The position numbers and the translations under genes are program-made. From NCBI GenBank assembly GCA_905477565.1, contig CAJQGO010000168.1, positions 1 through 10,648 of the forward strand: a stretch of DNA of 10,648 nt. The letters run 5' to 3'. How positions within the stretch are numbered: position 1 is the first letter of the stretch; every line of letters begins with the position of its first letter. This DNA comes from an uncultured Planctomycetota bacterium. GTDB taxonomy: Bacteria > Planctomycetota > Planctomycetia > Pirellulales > UBA1268. Positions 1 to 7,800 of the stretch are shown one piece after another. The notes under the pieces were generated by a model. The model searched no databases. It was not told the DNA's origin and was given only the letters and a program-made list of their open reading frames with translations.

Positions 1-1
1 G

Positions 2-112
2 TCAACCCGCTTTGTGATGAATCTTAAAAATGGTGTGGTACAATCCGTAGTTGTTGGTGTCGTGATGGCCACGGTACTGCCAAAATTGCCAGATTGGACT
101 ATGCCTCGGTGA
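2..112 (+). CDS. C-terminal end of an unidentified, probably membrane, protein (partial)
   Basis: The reading frame is open from base 2 to a TGA at 110-112, giving 36 residues with the start outside the window. The visible tail contains a hydrophobic Val/Gly-rich stretch (GVVQSVVVGVVMATVLP) followed by a short polar end (KLPDWTMPR), which looks like a last membrane helix with a short tail. I do not recognise the family. The stop overlaps a GTG (109-111) that is in frame with the downstream ClC gene, a GTGA arrangement typical of translationally coupled genes. That overlap is the main reason to treat this frame as real. It could still be a chance open frame, since only 111 bases are visible. 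Confidence 0.42.
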   Translation, partial: STRFVMNLKNGVVQSVVVGVVMATVLPKLPDWTMPR

Positions 113-2034
113 ACCATTTTCTTGCCGCCTTGCAACGCTTTGAACTGCGGTCAACAGGAAAATGGTTTCTTCTCTCAGCTATCATCGGCCTGGTGGCTGG
201 CCTTGGCGCAATAGGCTTTCATGCCTTCGGACAAGCAGTCCAGTACACCGCACTCCAGCAAATAGCAGGCTTCCACCCGCGTGAAGCAGCCGCCGAAGGC
301 GCCCTCTTTGAAGAAATTCCTGGCGAGGGAAATCAACAGGCTGACAAGACACATGAGCCAGAGGACCACAGCGGCTTTCAACCATGGATGCTGGTCCTTG
401 TCATGGCTGGTGGAGGTCTTGCCTCTGGATTGCTTGTTTACACCTTCGCCCCCGAAGCCGAAGGCCACGGAACAGATGCCGCAATTGATGCCTTCCATAA
501 TAAACGTGGTGAAATTCGTGGGCGCATTCCTATCATTAAGACGATTGCATCTGCAATTACACTCGGCACCGGTGGGTCAGCCGGCCGCGAAGGACCAATT
601 GCACAAATTGGTGCAGGTTTTGGCTCATACCTCGGTGGGTTATTGAAACTCCCTGCACGTGATCGCCGTATTATGCTCGCAGCCGGTATGGGCGCGGGTG
701 TTGGGGCAATCTTTCGAGCACCACTGGCTGGTGCTGTGTTCGCCGGCGAAATTCTCTATCGCGATGCTGATATCGAAAGTGATGCCATTGTGCCAGCAGC
801 GATCTCGTCAGCAGTTGCCTATTCTGTTTTCTGCCTTTGGCTGCCTCCCTCACTTCGCTTTGTGCCACTGTTTGGCGCAAATATTCGATACGCAATTGAT
901 TCTCCACTGGAGCTGTTGCCGTACGGTGCCATGGCCATTGTTCTGGCACTTGCCGGTGTCCTTTACATTCAAACGTTCTATGGCATCCACCATCTCTTTA
1001 AAAAGCTTTCCATCCCGCCCCATGTGAAACCACTGATCGGCGCCGCACTCGCAGGACTCGTTGGTGTTGGACTCTGGTTTGCCTTTGAGCAAAATCATGA
1101 CGCACTTGCCGTTCTCGGCAGTGGATACGGTCTCCTGCAAAAATTGTTTACTGCAGGTGAAACAGTTGGGCCGATGCTCTTGATTACTGTTGCACTTGTT
1201 AAAATTCTGACAACATCACTGACTATTTCATCAGGTGGATCAGGCGGTGTCTTTGGCCCATCAATGGTCATTGGGGGCTGCCTCGGTGGAGCTGTAGGTA
1301 TTGTCTTTCATTCCCTTTGGCCCGACCTTGTGAGGCAACCGCAAGCTTTTGCCATTGTTGGTATGGCCGGTTTCTTTTCTGGGTGTGCTCGGGCGCCACT
1401 CTCAACCGTTTTAATGGTCAGTGAAATGACCGGTGGGTACAGTTTGCTACTGCCAACACTTTGGGTTTCAACACTAACCTTTCTGCTAGGGCGTCGTTGG
1501 ACGCTCTATATCAAGCAGGTGCCAACACGACTTGACTCACCAGCGCATCGTGGTGATTTCTTTGTTGATGTCCTTGAGGGCATCAAAGTAGACAATGTCT
1601 TCAAACGAGCTCCAGTTCTGAAGTTGATCCATGAAGGAACAACACTAGACGACATCGTTCACGCATTGGCAGAATCAGTCCAACGATATTTTCCTGTCGT
1701 CGATGCTCAAGGGAAGCTCGTCGGTATTTTTTCAGAAGAAGATGTGAGAGGATATCTTTACGACGACACAATCTGGCAGATTGCCAACGCTCGAGATGTC
1801 ATGAACGGGAATGTCGTGACGGTTACACCGAATGATGATCTCAACACAGCTCTGGGCAAGTTTACGGCTACGAACGTCGATGAACTTCCTGTGGTTTCTG
1901 CTGACGACCGGCAGCAACTGATTGGTCTTATCACCCGAAAAGATGTGATTACAGCCTATAACTTGAGGCGTCTTGAGCACGAAAAAATGCGTCGGGCGGC
2001 TGAGGTGTATCAGGAACCAACAGGGCAGGCATAA
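109..2034 (+). CDS. ClC-family chloride channel/transporter with C-terminal CBS pair
   Basis: Integral membrane ClC protein moving Cl- (possibly in exchange for H+). The CBS pair should lie in the cytoplasm and may sense adenine nucleotides. With GTG at 109 as start it is 641 residues. The membrane part covers about residues 18-465. Conserved anion-pathway elements are GHGTD (119-123, in place of the usual GSGIP), GREGP with gating Glu161, GGVFGPS (379-385) and a tyrosine (Y467, in TLYIKQ) matching E. coli Tyr445. CBS1 spans about 500-550 and CBS2 about 563-617. The inner proton glutamate of E. coli ClC (Glu203, in IIEEM) aligns by eye with Ile215 (AGEIL). A charged Glu-rich loop at about 55-90 follows the first helix. 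GTG 109 was chosen because it overlaps the upstream stop; TTG 94 would add five residues. Neither has a clear ribosome binding site. Confidence 0.93.
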   Translation: MNHFLAALQRFELRSTGKWFLLSAIIGLVAGLGAIGFHAFGQAVQYTALQQIAGFHPREAAAEGALFEEIPGEGNQQADKTHEPEDHSGFQPWMLVLVMAGGGLASGLLVYTFAPEAEGHGTDAAIDAFHNKRGEIRGRIPIIKTIASAITLGTGGSAGREGPIAQIGAGFGSYLGGLLKLPARDRRIMLAAGMGAGVGAIFRAPLAGAVFAGEILYRDADIESDAIVPAAISSAVAYSVFCLWLPPSLRFVPLFGANIRYAIDSPLELLPYGAMAIVLALAGVLYIQTFYGIHHLFKKLSIPPHVKPLIGAALAGLVGVGLWFAFEQNHDALAVLGSGYGLLQKLFTAGETVGPMLLITVALVKILTTSLTISSGGSGGVFGPSMVIGGCLGGAVGIVFHSLWPDLVRQPQAFAIVGMAGFFSGCARAPLSTVLMVSEMTGGYSLLLPTLWVSTLTFLLGRRWTLYIKQVPTRLDSPAHRGDFFVDVLEGIKVDNVFKRAPVLKLIHEGTTLDDIVHALAESVQRYFPVVDAQGKLVGIFSEEDVRGYLYDDTIWQIANARDVMNGNVVTVTPNDDLNTALGKFTATNVDELPVVSADDRQQLIGLITRKDVITAYNLRRLEHEKMRRAAEVYQEPTGQA

Positions 2035-2133
2035 GCCCGGCTTGTCCAAAGGACCGAAGGCACGTTACTGTGCCATAGTTGCATAGTGTTTTTACTTTCT
2101 TCTTGTATTTGAAAGACGAGGACGTACCCTTTC
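2035..2133 (+). other. Spacer between ClC gene and thrS
   Basis: This 99-base gap probably carries the thrS leader. It contains two small hairpins: GTCC-AAA-GGAC at 2044-2054 and GGCAC-gttact-GTGCC at 2059-2074. A run of five T (2089-2093) lies 14 bases after the second stem, too far away for a classical intrinsic terminator. A possible ribosome binding site GAGG (2118-2121) lies 12 bases before the thrS ATG. I see no convincing -35/-10 pair and no room for an E. coli-style tRNA-mimic operator. Confidence 0.4.
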
Positions 2134-4173
2134 ATGCCGACTATTCATCTTATCGATCCCAAGAAATCTTCCGCTTCGCCTGACCCTCGAACATTTCCTG
2201 AGGGCTCTCGTCTTGCAGACGTCGTTGCAACATTCGTGACAGAAAAGACGAAGAAGAAGAAAAGGCCGATTGCTGCAGTCCTTGCTGGAAAAGTCGTTGG
2301 ACTCGATAGTCTTCTGCCAGAAGAAGAAGAGCCAACGGTTGAATTTCTATTGCCAGGTGACCCCCGTGCCCTTCCAGTCATGCGGCACTCGGCTGCTCAT
2401 ATTATGGCACGAGCTGTCATGCGACTCTTTAAAGGTGTTGAACTGGCCTTCGGTCCAACGGTAGGTGAAGGGTTCTATTACGACATGCGGGCCAAAGAGC
2501 CCATTACAGAAGAAGATCTTCCAAAAATTGAAAAAGAAATGCGGAAGATTATTGCAGAAGATGAAGCATTCGAACGGGTTGAAGTTGATCGCGAGAAGGC
2601 AATTGAAATTGTTCGTGACCTCGATCAGCCACTGAAGGTGGAGCACATTGAAACCGGTTTAGCGGAACACCCCTCGCTTTCATTTTATCGACAAGGTGAA
2701 TTCGTTGATCTCTGCCGCGGTCCACATATCCCGAGCCCCGGGTGCATTGGTGGATTTAAATTGACGAGCCTTGCTGGTGCCTATTGGAAGGGCGATGCAA
2801 ACAACGCACAACTTCAGCGACTGTACGGGACAGCCTGGTTCACACAGCAAGACCTCGACCGCCACCTCGAAGCCTTAGAGGAAGCCCGTAAGCGAGATCA
2901 CCGTGTGCTCGGAAAGCAGTTGGACCTCTTTACGATTAGTCCGCTGGTTGGTTCCGGTCTTGTCCTCTGGATGCCCAAAGGTGCGAGGTTGCGAAGTGTG
3001 CTCGAGGGATTTGTTCGAGAGGAACTTACCGCCCGTGGCTATGAGCCGGTCTACACGCCACACATTGGAAAAGTCGATCTCTACAAGATTTCAGGCCACT
3101 TTCCGTATTACGCCGATAGCCAGTTCAAGCCGATTGTGATGCATGAAGATGAACAGTATCTGCTGAAGCCAATGAACTGTCCGCACCACACGATGATTTA
3201 TAAAGCTCGCCCGCGAAGCTATCGTGAATTGCCTTTACGACTTGCTGAGTTTGGCACGGTCTATCGGTATGAGCAGTCTGGTGAACTCGGTGGAATGACA
3301 CGGGTCCGCGGCTTTACCCAAGACGATGCCCACATTTTCTGTACACCAGACCAGGTCGAACATGAGGTGGCTGGCTGTATCGACTTTACGCTGAAGGTGC
3401 TTGAAAGCCTTGCCTTCGATTCGTATCGCGTTCGTCTTGGATTCCGCGATAAATCAAGTGACAAGTATGTTGGTGACCCAGAGCGGTGGGACGAAGCAGA
3501 AGCAGCAATTGAAAAAGTTGCCCGCGAAATGAATCTTCCAGGCTGTGAACCAGAACCGGGGGAAGCAGCCTTTTATGGTCCCAAGATCGACTTTGTGATC
3601 AATGATTCGCTCGGTCGGGAATGGCAGCTTGGCACAGTGCAGTTGGACTATAACCTGCCGAGTGCCGAACGTTTTGATCTTGAGTACATCGGCTCAGATA
3701 GTGGTCGACATAAACCTGTCATGATCCATCGCGCACCCCTGGGCAGTATGGAACGATTCATTGGCGTTCTTATCGAACACTTTGCTGGTGCGTTTCCGCT
3801 GTGGCTTGCACCTGAGCAGGTTCGGATTCTGCCAGTAAGCGAAAAGAGTGAAGCATACGCCAGAAAAGTTGAAGCGGCTTTTGCAGCGGCTGGCTTGCGT
3901 GTGGGTGTTGATCTGGATGCTGAAAAACTTGGTGCCAAAATCCGCAAGGCACAGCTTGAACTGATTCCTGCGATGGTGGTGTGCGGTCCTCGAGATGAAG
4001 CCGCCGGCACGGTGAGCCTACGAGATCGGCTTGATGGTGACCTTGGTGCCATGAGCCTGGAGGCAGCGATCGAGCGCCTGAGTGATGAAAATGAACAACG
4101 TACTGTTCGGCACAAGCCACAACCACTTGGCATTGGCGGGTCAAAGCCTTCAGTGGCTGCCGACGACTATTGA
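2134..4173 (+). CDS. thrS: Threonyl-tRNA synthetase
   Basis: Class II aminoacyl-tRNA synthetase charging tRNA-Thr in the cytoplasm. It has 679 residues, a little longer than the roughly 640 usual for bacteria because of a short extra N-terminal loop and a C-terminal tail after about 650. Domains in order: TGS (about 1-75); N2 editing domain with HSAAH (H85, H89) and CRGPH (C194, H198), the residues that clear mischarged Ser-tRNA; catalytic core (about 260-555) with zinc ligands C349 (MNCPHH), H400 (DDAHIF) and H532 (IHRAPLG); motif 2 arginine region ([12 protein letters not shown], about 376-387); motif 3 (GSMERF, R541); and an anticodon-binding domain (about 558-655, including [10 protein letters not shown]). 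All key residues are present, so the gene should be functional. ATG 2134 starts directly at the TGS domain. The next gene follows with almost no gap and is probably cotranscribed. Confidence 0.98.
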   Translation: MPTIHLIDPKKSSASPDPRTFPEGSRLADVVATFVTEKTKKKKRPIAAVLAGKVVGLDSLLPEEEEPTVEFLLPGDPRALPVMRHSAAHIMARAVMRLFKGVELAFGPTVGEGFYYDMRAKEPITEEDLPKIEKEMRKIIAEDEAFERVEVDREKAIEIVRDLDQPLKVEHIETGLAEHPSLSFYRQGEFVDLCRGPHIPSPGCIGGFKLTSLAGAYWKGDANNAQLQRLYGTAWFTQQDLDRHLEALEEARKRDHRVLGKQLDLFTISPLVGSGLVLWMPKGARLRSVLEGFVREELTARGYEPVYTPHIGKVDLYKISGHFPYYADSQFKPIVMHEDEQYLLKPMNCPHHTMIYKARPRSYRELPLRLAEFGTVYRYEQSGELGGMTRVRGFTQDDAHIFCTPDQVEHEVAGCIDFTLKVLESLAFDSYRVRLGFRDKSSDKYVGDPERWDEAEAAIEKVAREMNLPGCEPEPGEAAFYGPKIDFVINDSLGREWQLGTVQLDYNLPSAERFDLEYIGSDSGRHKPVMIHRAPLGSMERFIGVLIEHFAGAFPLWLAPEQVRILPVSEKSEAYARKVEAAFAAAGLRVGVDLDAEKLGAKIRKAQLELIPAMVVCGPRDEAAGTVSLRDRLDGDLGAMSLEAAIERLSDENEQRTVRHKPQPLGIGGSKPSVAADDY

Positions 4174-4181
4174 TACCGAGC

Positions 4182-4550
4182 ATGAAGAAAACACTGTCAC
4201 GGTTTGTTCTTCTTGAACACACGGGCCATCCGGATGATCCAACAGGAAGGCATTTTGACCTTCTGTTGGAGCAAGCAAATGCCTGCGAGACATGGCGGCT
4301 TGCCGATGTTCCTCGAGTCGAGGGGCCGGCAGTGGCTTCCACCCACCTTCCTGACCATCGGCTTGTTTGGCTTGATCGATTGGAAGGAGAAGTTTCTGGT
4401 GGTCGAGGATTTGCACGTCGAGTAGATAGTGGCTCGTATGTCTTTCTACATACGAGTTCTGCAGTTGAGGAACGAGTTGTCAAATTGACAGGAGAAACTC
4501 TTTCCGGAGTTTTGACAATCACAAAGAAAGAAGCAACTCTTTCTCGTTGA
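4182..4550 (+). CDS. Stand-alone LigD 3'-phosphoesterase-like domain protein
   Basis: A 122-residue protein resembling the N-terminal 3'-phosphoesterase module of bacterial LigD (PF13298 type), which trims 3' ends during DNA end joining. The visible signature is RFVLLEH (H13), GRHFDLLLE (H24, D26), TWRL, and DHRLVWLD..EGEVSGGRG (H59). These align with the metal-binding His/His/Asp/His set of Pseudomonas LigD (QKH, HYDFRLE, DHPLDY...EG). The loop between H13 and H24 is longer than in LigD. The Arg of HYDFR is Leu28 here and the active-site Tyr after DHP is Trp63, so substrate or activity may differ. There is no ligase or polymerase domain. ATG 4182 is nine bases after the thrS stop; an alternative TTG at 4170 overlaps that stop (TTGA) and would add four residues. 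No strong ribosome binding site is visible, so coupling to thrS translation is likely. The family is assigned by motif; the function is inferred. Confidence 0.75.
   Translation: MKKTLSRFVLLEHTGHPDDPTGRHFDLLLEQANACETWRLADVPRVEGPAVASTHLPDHRLVWLDRLEGEVSGGRGFARRVDSGSYVFLHTSSAVEERVVKLTGETLSGVLTITKKEATLSR
4433..4456 (+). repeat. Perfect 9-bp inverted repeat inside the phosphoesterase-like gene
   Basis: CTCGTATGT (4433-4441) and its exact reverse complement ACATACGAG (4448-4456) are separated by six bases (ctttct). Two flanking G-T pairs could extend the stem. It lies in coding sequence about 95 bases before the stop. A weaker AAACTC/GAGTTT stem follows at 4495-4512 and an AGAAAG/CTTTCT stem at 4525-4544. 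None is followed by a proper T-run, so they are not called terminators. Confidence 0.55.
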
Positions 4551-4808
4551 GAGACAAACGGATTTGCTGGACAAGCCAAGGCATGCGTAGAGGAAAGTGT
4601 TTCGAATAATCTCACAGCCATGTTTTGGTATCTACCAAATGTCTCTTGAACATTACTGATTGCCTGTGGAGTAGCCTGTACTTCGACCGTCAGTTCGGTT
4701 CACTCATATTTTTGAAACAAGCAGTTGATCTGCTCCCTACCTCCACCCATACCGTTTCAATCGAAGGGCAAGGTAGATATATCGGCGGATGTCGCAGGTT
4801 TTTCTGCC
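4551..4808 (+). promoter_or_regulatory. Intergenic region upstream of the GH81 gene, with a 16-base palindrome
   Basis: This 258-base gap must hold the promoter of the GH81 gene unless that gene is read through from thrS. The clearest element is TTTGGTA-tc-TACCAAA (4624-4639), a perfect 7-bp inverted repeat with a two-base centre. That shape suits a dimeric regulator's operator better than an RNA hairpin. A small ACCG/CGGT repeat lies at about 4687-4700. I could not find a -35/-10 pair that stands out from background. Short open frames here (for example 4625-4816) look non-coding. Confidence 0.35.
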
Positions 4809-7800
4809 ATGAATAAAAGGATTCTGCTTCGTCTCCTGGTGGGGTTTCCGAAGCGTTGTGAAAGGCATTGTGAAACCAAGGAGCGCGCGCTCCTTGGAAC
4901 CGAACAACTGGAACCACGCGCATTGCTCTCAGCAACATCAAGTGTTGAGTCGCTTGTTATTGATCCCAGCGATAGCTCCGGTATGCCTGCCAGTCTTGCA
5001 ATGCCAACGCAGGAGACCGATTACAGTGCGTCAACTCTTTCGGAGGCAAGCGTCGCACCCATTCTCTGGGGTGAAGGATTGACTGATCCCGGACAACCTT
5101 CTGCCTGGGAACGTACCGGAATGCCACTGGGTGAATTCCATTCACGGCTGAATTTTTTCAAACGTGACACCATCGACCCACTTCTTGCGCCCGGTAATCC
5201 AAACTTTTGGCATGCCCATGACTTTTTCGTGAACCCCAGTGTCACTGAAAACGCAACACTCGAGAGTCTGATGCAAGCTGGTGAATCCGCTGCTGCACCG
5301 ACAAATAACCTTTCGGTTTATTGGGTGCCAAGCCTGATGAACACAACGACCGGTGATTTTGTGACACCGCTGGATAGTTCCATTGCATATTACGCAGTCC
5401 AGAAGCCTCTGGAACCAAGCAAGATCGTCGACATGCCTGCAGGGCTTTCGATCATCGCGGGTTCAGCCATGCCAAGAGAACGCCAGCCGACGGCGGTCAT
5501 GTTCTGGAATTACATTGGTACATCAACGCAATATGACCATATACCGCAAGGAGATGAGTGGCAGGATTTACCGCTGCAGGCTGTCATCATGTTTCCTCAG
5601 TTCTGGGATGGGAAAAGTCTCACGGGAACAAATTTCAAAGACCATATGGCTTATGATCGAGGCGGTGACGGTGGTCCAAGTAGCCACCCATACCTTTTGC
5701 CAGAACTGCAACTCCAGGTTCACTACGGCCATGTACCAGAGGATGCTGCATTAGTTCTTTCATCTGACTCCATGACAGCAGATGAGCCCGACTATGCACC
5801 CGGGTGGAGTATGCATGCTGATTTTATTCATACACCCTGGCCGGAACGAGATGCCGAAGGAAATCTCTACGATGGGTTTGCCCGACGAGTCAATGATAAT
5901 CTCCGTTGGCCAACAGTAGCTGGAACCGATGGCAATGCAGCCAGACCAAACCCAATGGGCGTACAGCAACCATTTACGCCAGCACCGATTGTTCTCAATC
6001 CAACACTTCCCGGAGCACCACCTGAGAATCCAATTGATCAGCCACCAGACGGTATTCCAGTTATGGGGCCCCAATCTCCAATTTATCGACCACCTAACAC
6101 TCCTCTTCCACAACGTCCTCGACTAGAACCCATTCTTCCTCTTCCATCGAGTGATGGTCCGGACCTTCTTCTTGCCTGGCCAACTCCCGATGTAGTGATG
6201 CGCACTGGAGTTGCCAATGGAATTCATGGCACGGTGAGCGATGCCGAAGGTCTATCAAGCTTGAAGATTTCAATCCAGCATGACAGTGGTGCCTACTGGC
6301 GTCCTGATGGAAGTTTTGGTGCCCACCAATGGCATGATGGCAATGTTGTTGCACCTGATGGTCACTGGCGACTGATGTTCTCTCCGGCTGCTGCTGGTGA
6401 ATATGTTGTCACGGTCGTTGCAACTAATATGGCAGGGAACAGAAGTGTCACGGCAACGTCATTTGAAGTGACTGGTGAACCATTCGTCGCACCACCGATG
6501 ACGTCCCCTGTGAATGAAGACCCTCAACCTCAGCCCAGTGACCCGCCACTTAATCCAGAACCAAGTCCAAATCCTGAGCCAGAACCCGAGCCTCTCGATC
6601 CCACTGATCCGGCTCCTGAACTTCCAGGAACACCCGAACCCCCGCCCCCAAGCGACTCGACTCAGCCATTGCCCGGAACACAGGTGGCATCGGCGATCAC
6701 CAATGCCATAGCAGATGGTCGCATCCTCGCCTCACCTACAGTTGGTGATGCCGTTCCTCACCGATTTGATGGCGGGCCACTCGAACCTCTCACAACGTCT
6801 TCCTTCAATCAGGCAGTCCCGTCTTCTGATTGGTGGTCATCAGTTGTCATGCCAGTATTCGGGAATGATTTCTCTGCTCCGCTCCACGCACATCCACTGA
6901 CGGTGCAGGCTACCTCAACAGGGCTCCTTGTCGGAGCACCTACTGAGATGACTGTAGCTGTTACAGGTGCAACAACAGCAGAATATAAAACTCCGCACCG
7001 GTTTGACCTGCGACTTGAACTTCTTCAACAAAATACTGCTAGTCAGTTTGCAGTTGAAGAATATGGAGACTGGTCGTTTACTGGCAAATGGCTTGGTGGT
7101 GAGACTCAACCAACCGCTACCCTTGCACAAGGATCACCAGTCGTGTGGCTGGATGATGTCAATTTTGAGCAGATGGTTGTTGTGCCGACCGATGCAAATG
7201 CTGAAGTTGAAATATCGAGCAACTATGCATTTGTAACGGTTGCTGGTCGAACATCACTTGTTCTTGGCCCAGAGGGTTCGCGGCTTGAAGTGCAGCCCGA
7301 GGGACTTGTTGTACGCGGGATTACACGTGGCGGCCTTGCTGTTGGGTTGCTTCCAGAGAGTGATGAAGACACGCGATTACGCTTTCTTGAAACAGCAGGA
7401 AATCGTCCAGAGACAACACAGTTTTCATGGGATACCGTTTCAGATCCGTTTGATATTCGAGTCCGCTATGAGTTTGGGGCAGAAGAATCTTCAGAGATTC
7501 TGCTTGCTGCCTATCCGCATCTGACCCGGTTGGCAGCAACACCAGATTCACTTGGGCAGCCTGTGGGCTCTTCAGGCTATGTTAGTCCGCGAGGTGAGTT
7601 GGGCCTGGTGTCAACAACTGGTTTTGAGATTGAGGTTCCAGCTCGTGGTGTCCTTCCCACACTTCCAGCAGTACTCACTGGAGAGCAACTCAATACTCTT
7701 CGAGCAATGGTTCGTAATGACCCTGCTGCGATAGATCCTGCTGGAACATTGAATCGCTATGGTGATACCTACTGGGCTGGAAAAGCGATGCTCAAACTGT

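Noticed and set aside
2059..2093. Possible terminator after the ClC gene (GGCAC/GTGCC stem, then a T-run)
   Set aside because: The T-run is 14 bases from the stem and the stem is only 5 bp, so it does not meet the usual intrinsic-terminator form.
3648..4133. Minus-strand open frame of 161 codons within thrS
   Set aside because: Fully inside a complete, motif-rich thrS, with a low-complexity Ser/Arg translation.
4311..4323. CCTCGA-G-TCGAGG palindrome in the phosphoesterase-like gene
   Set aside because: Short, within conserved coding sequence, and not associated with any start, stop or T-run.
2038..4577. GGCTTGTCCA at about 2039 and its reverse complement at about 4568 flanking thrS and the next gene, as if a mobile unit
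   Set aside because: A 10-base match is expected many times by chance in 10 kb, and there are no target duplications or transposition genes.
3770..4621. Long open frame of 283 codons on the minus strand across the end of thrS and the phosphoesterase-like gene
   Set aside because: It lies antisense to two well-supported genes, its translation is Ser/Arg/Pro-rich with no recognisable motif, and it looks like a mirror of biased codon use on the other strand.
4725..4808. TTG at 4725 as the start of the GH81 protein
   Set aside because: The 28 added residues lack any signal-peptide character. ATG 4809 gives the short basic N-terminus expected before a LEPR-XLL motif.
4625..4816. 63-codon plus-strand frame in the gap before the GH81 gene
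   Set aside because: It starts at a TTG inside the palindrome, has no ribosome binding site and no recognisable protein features, and overlaps the GH81 start.
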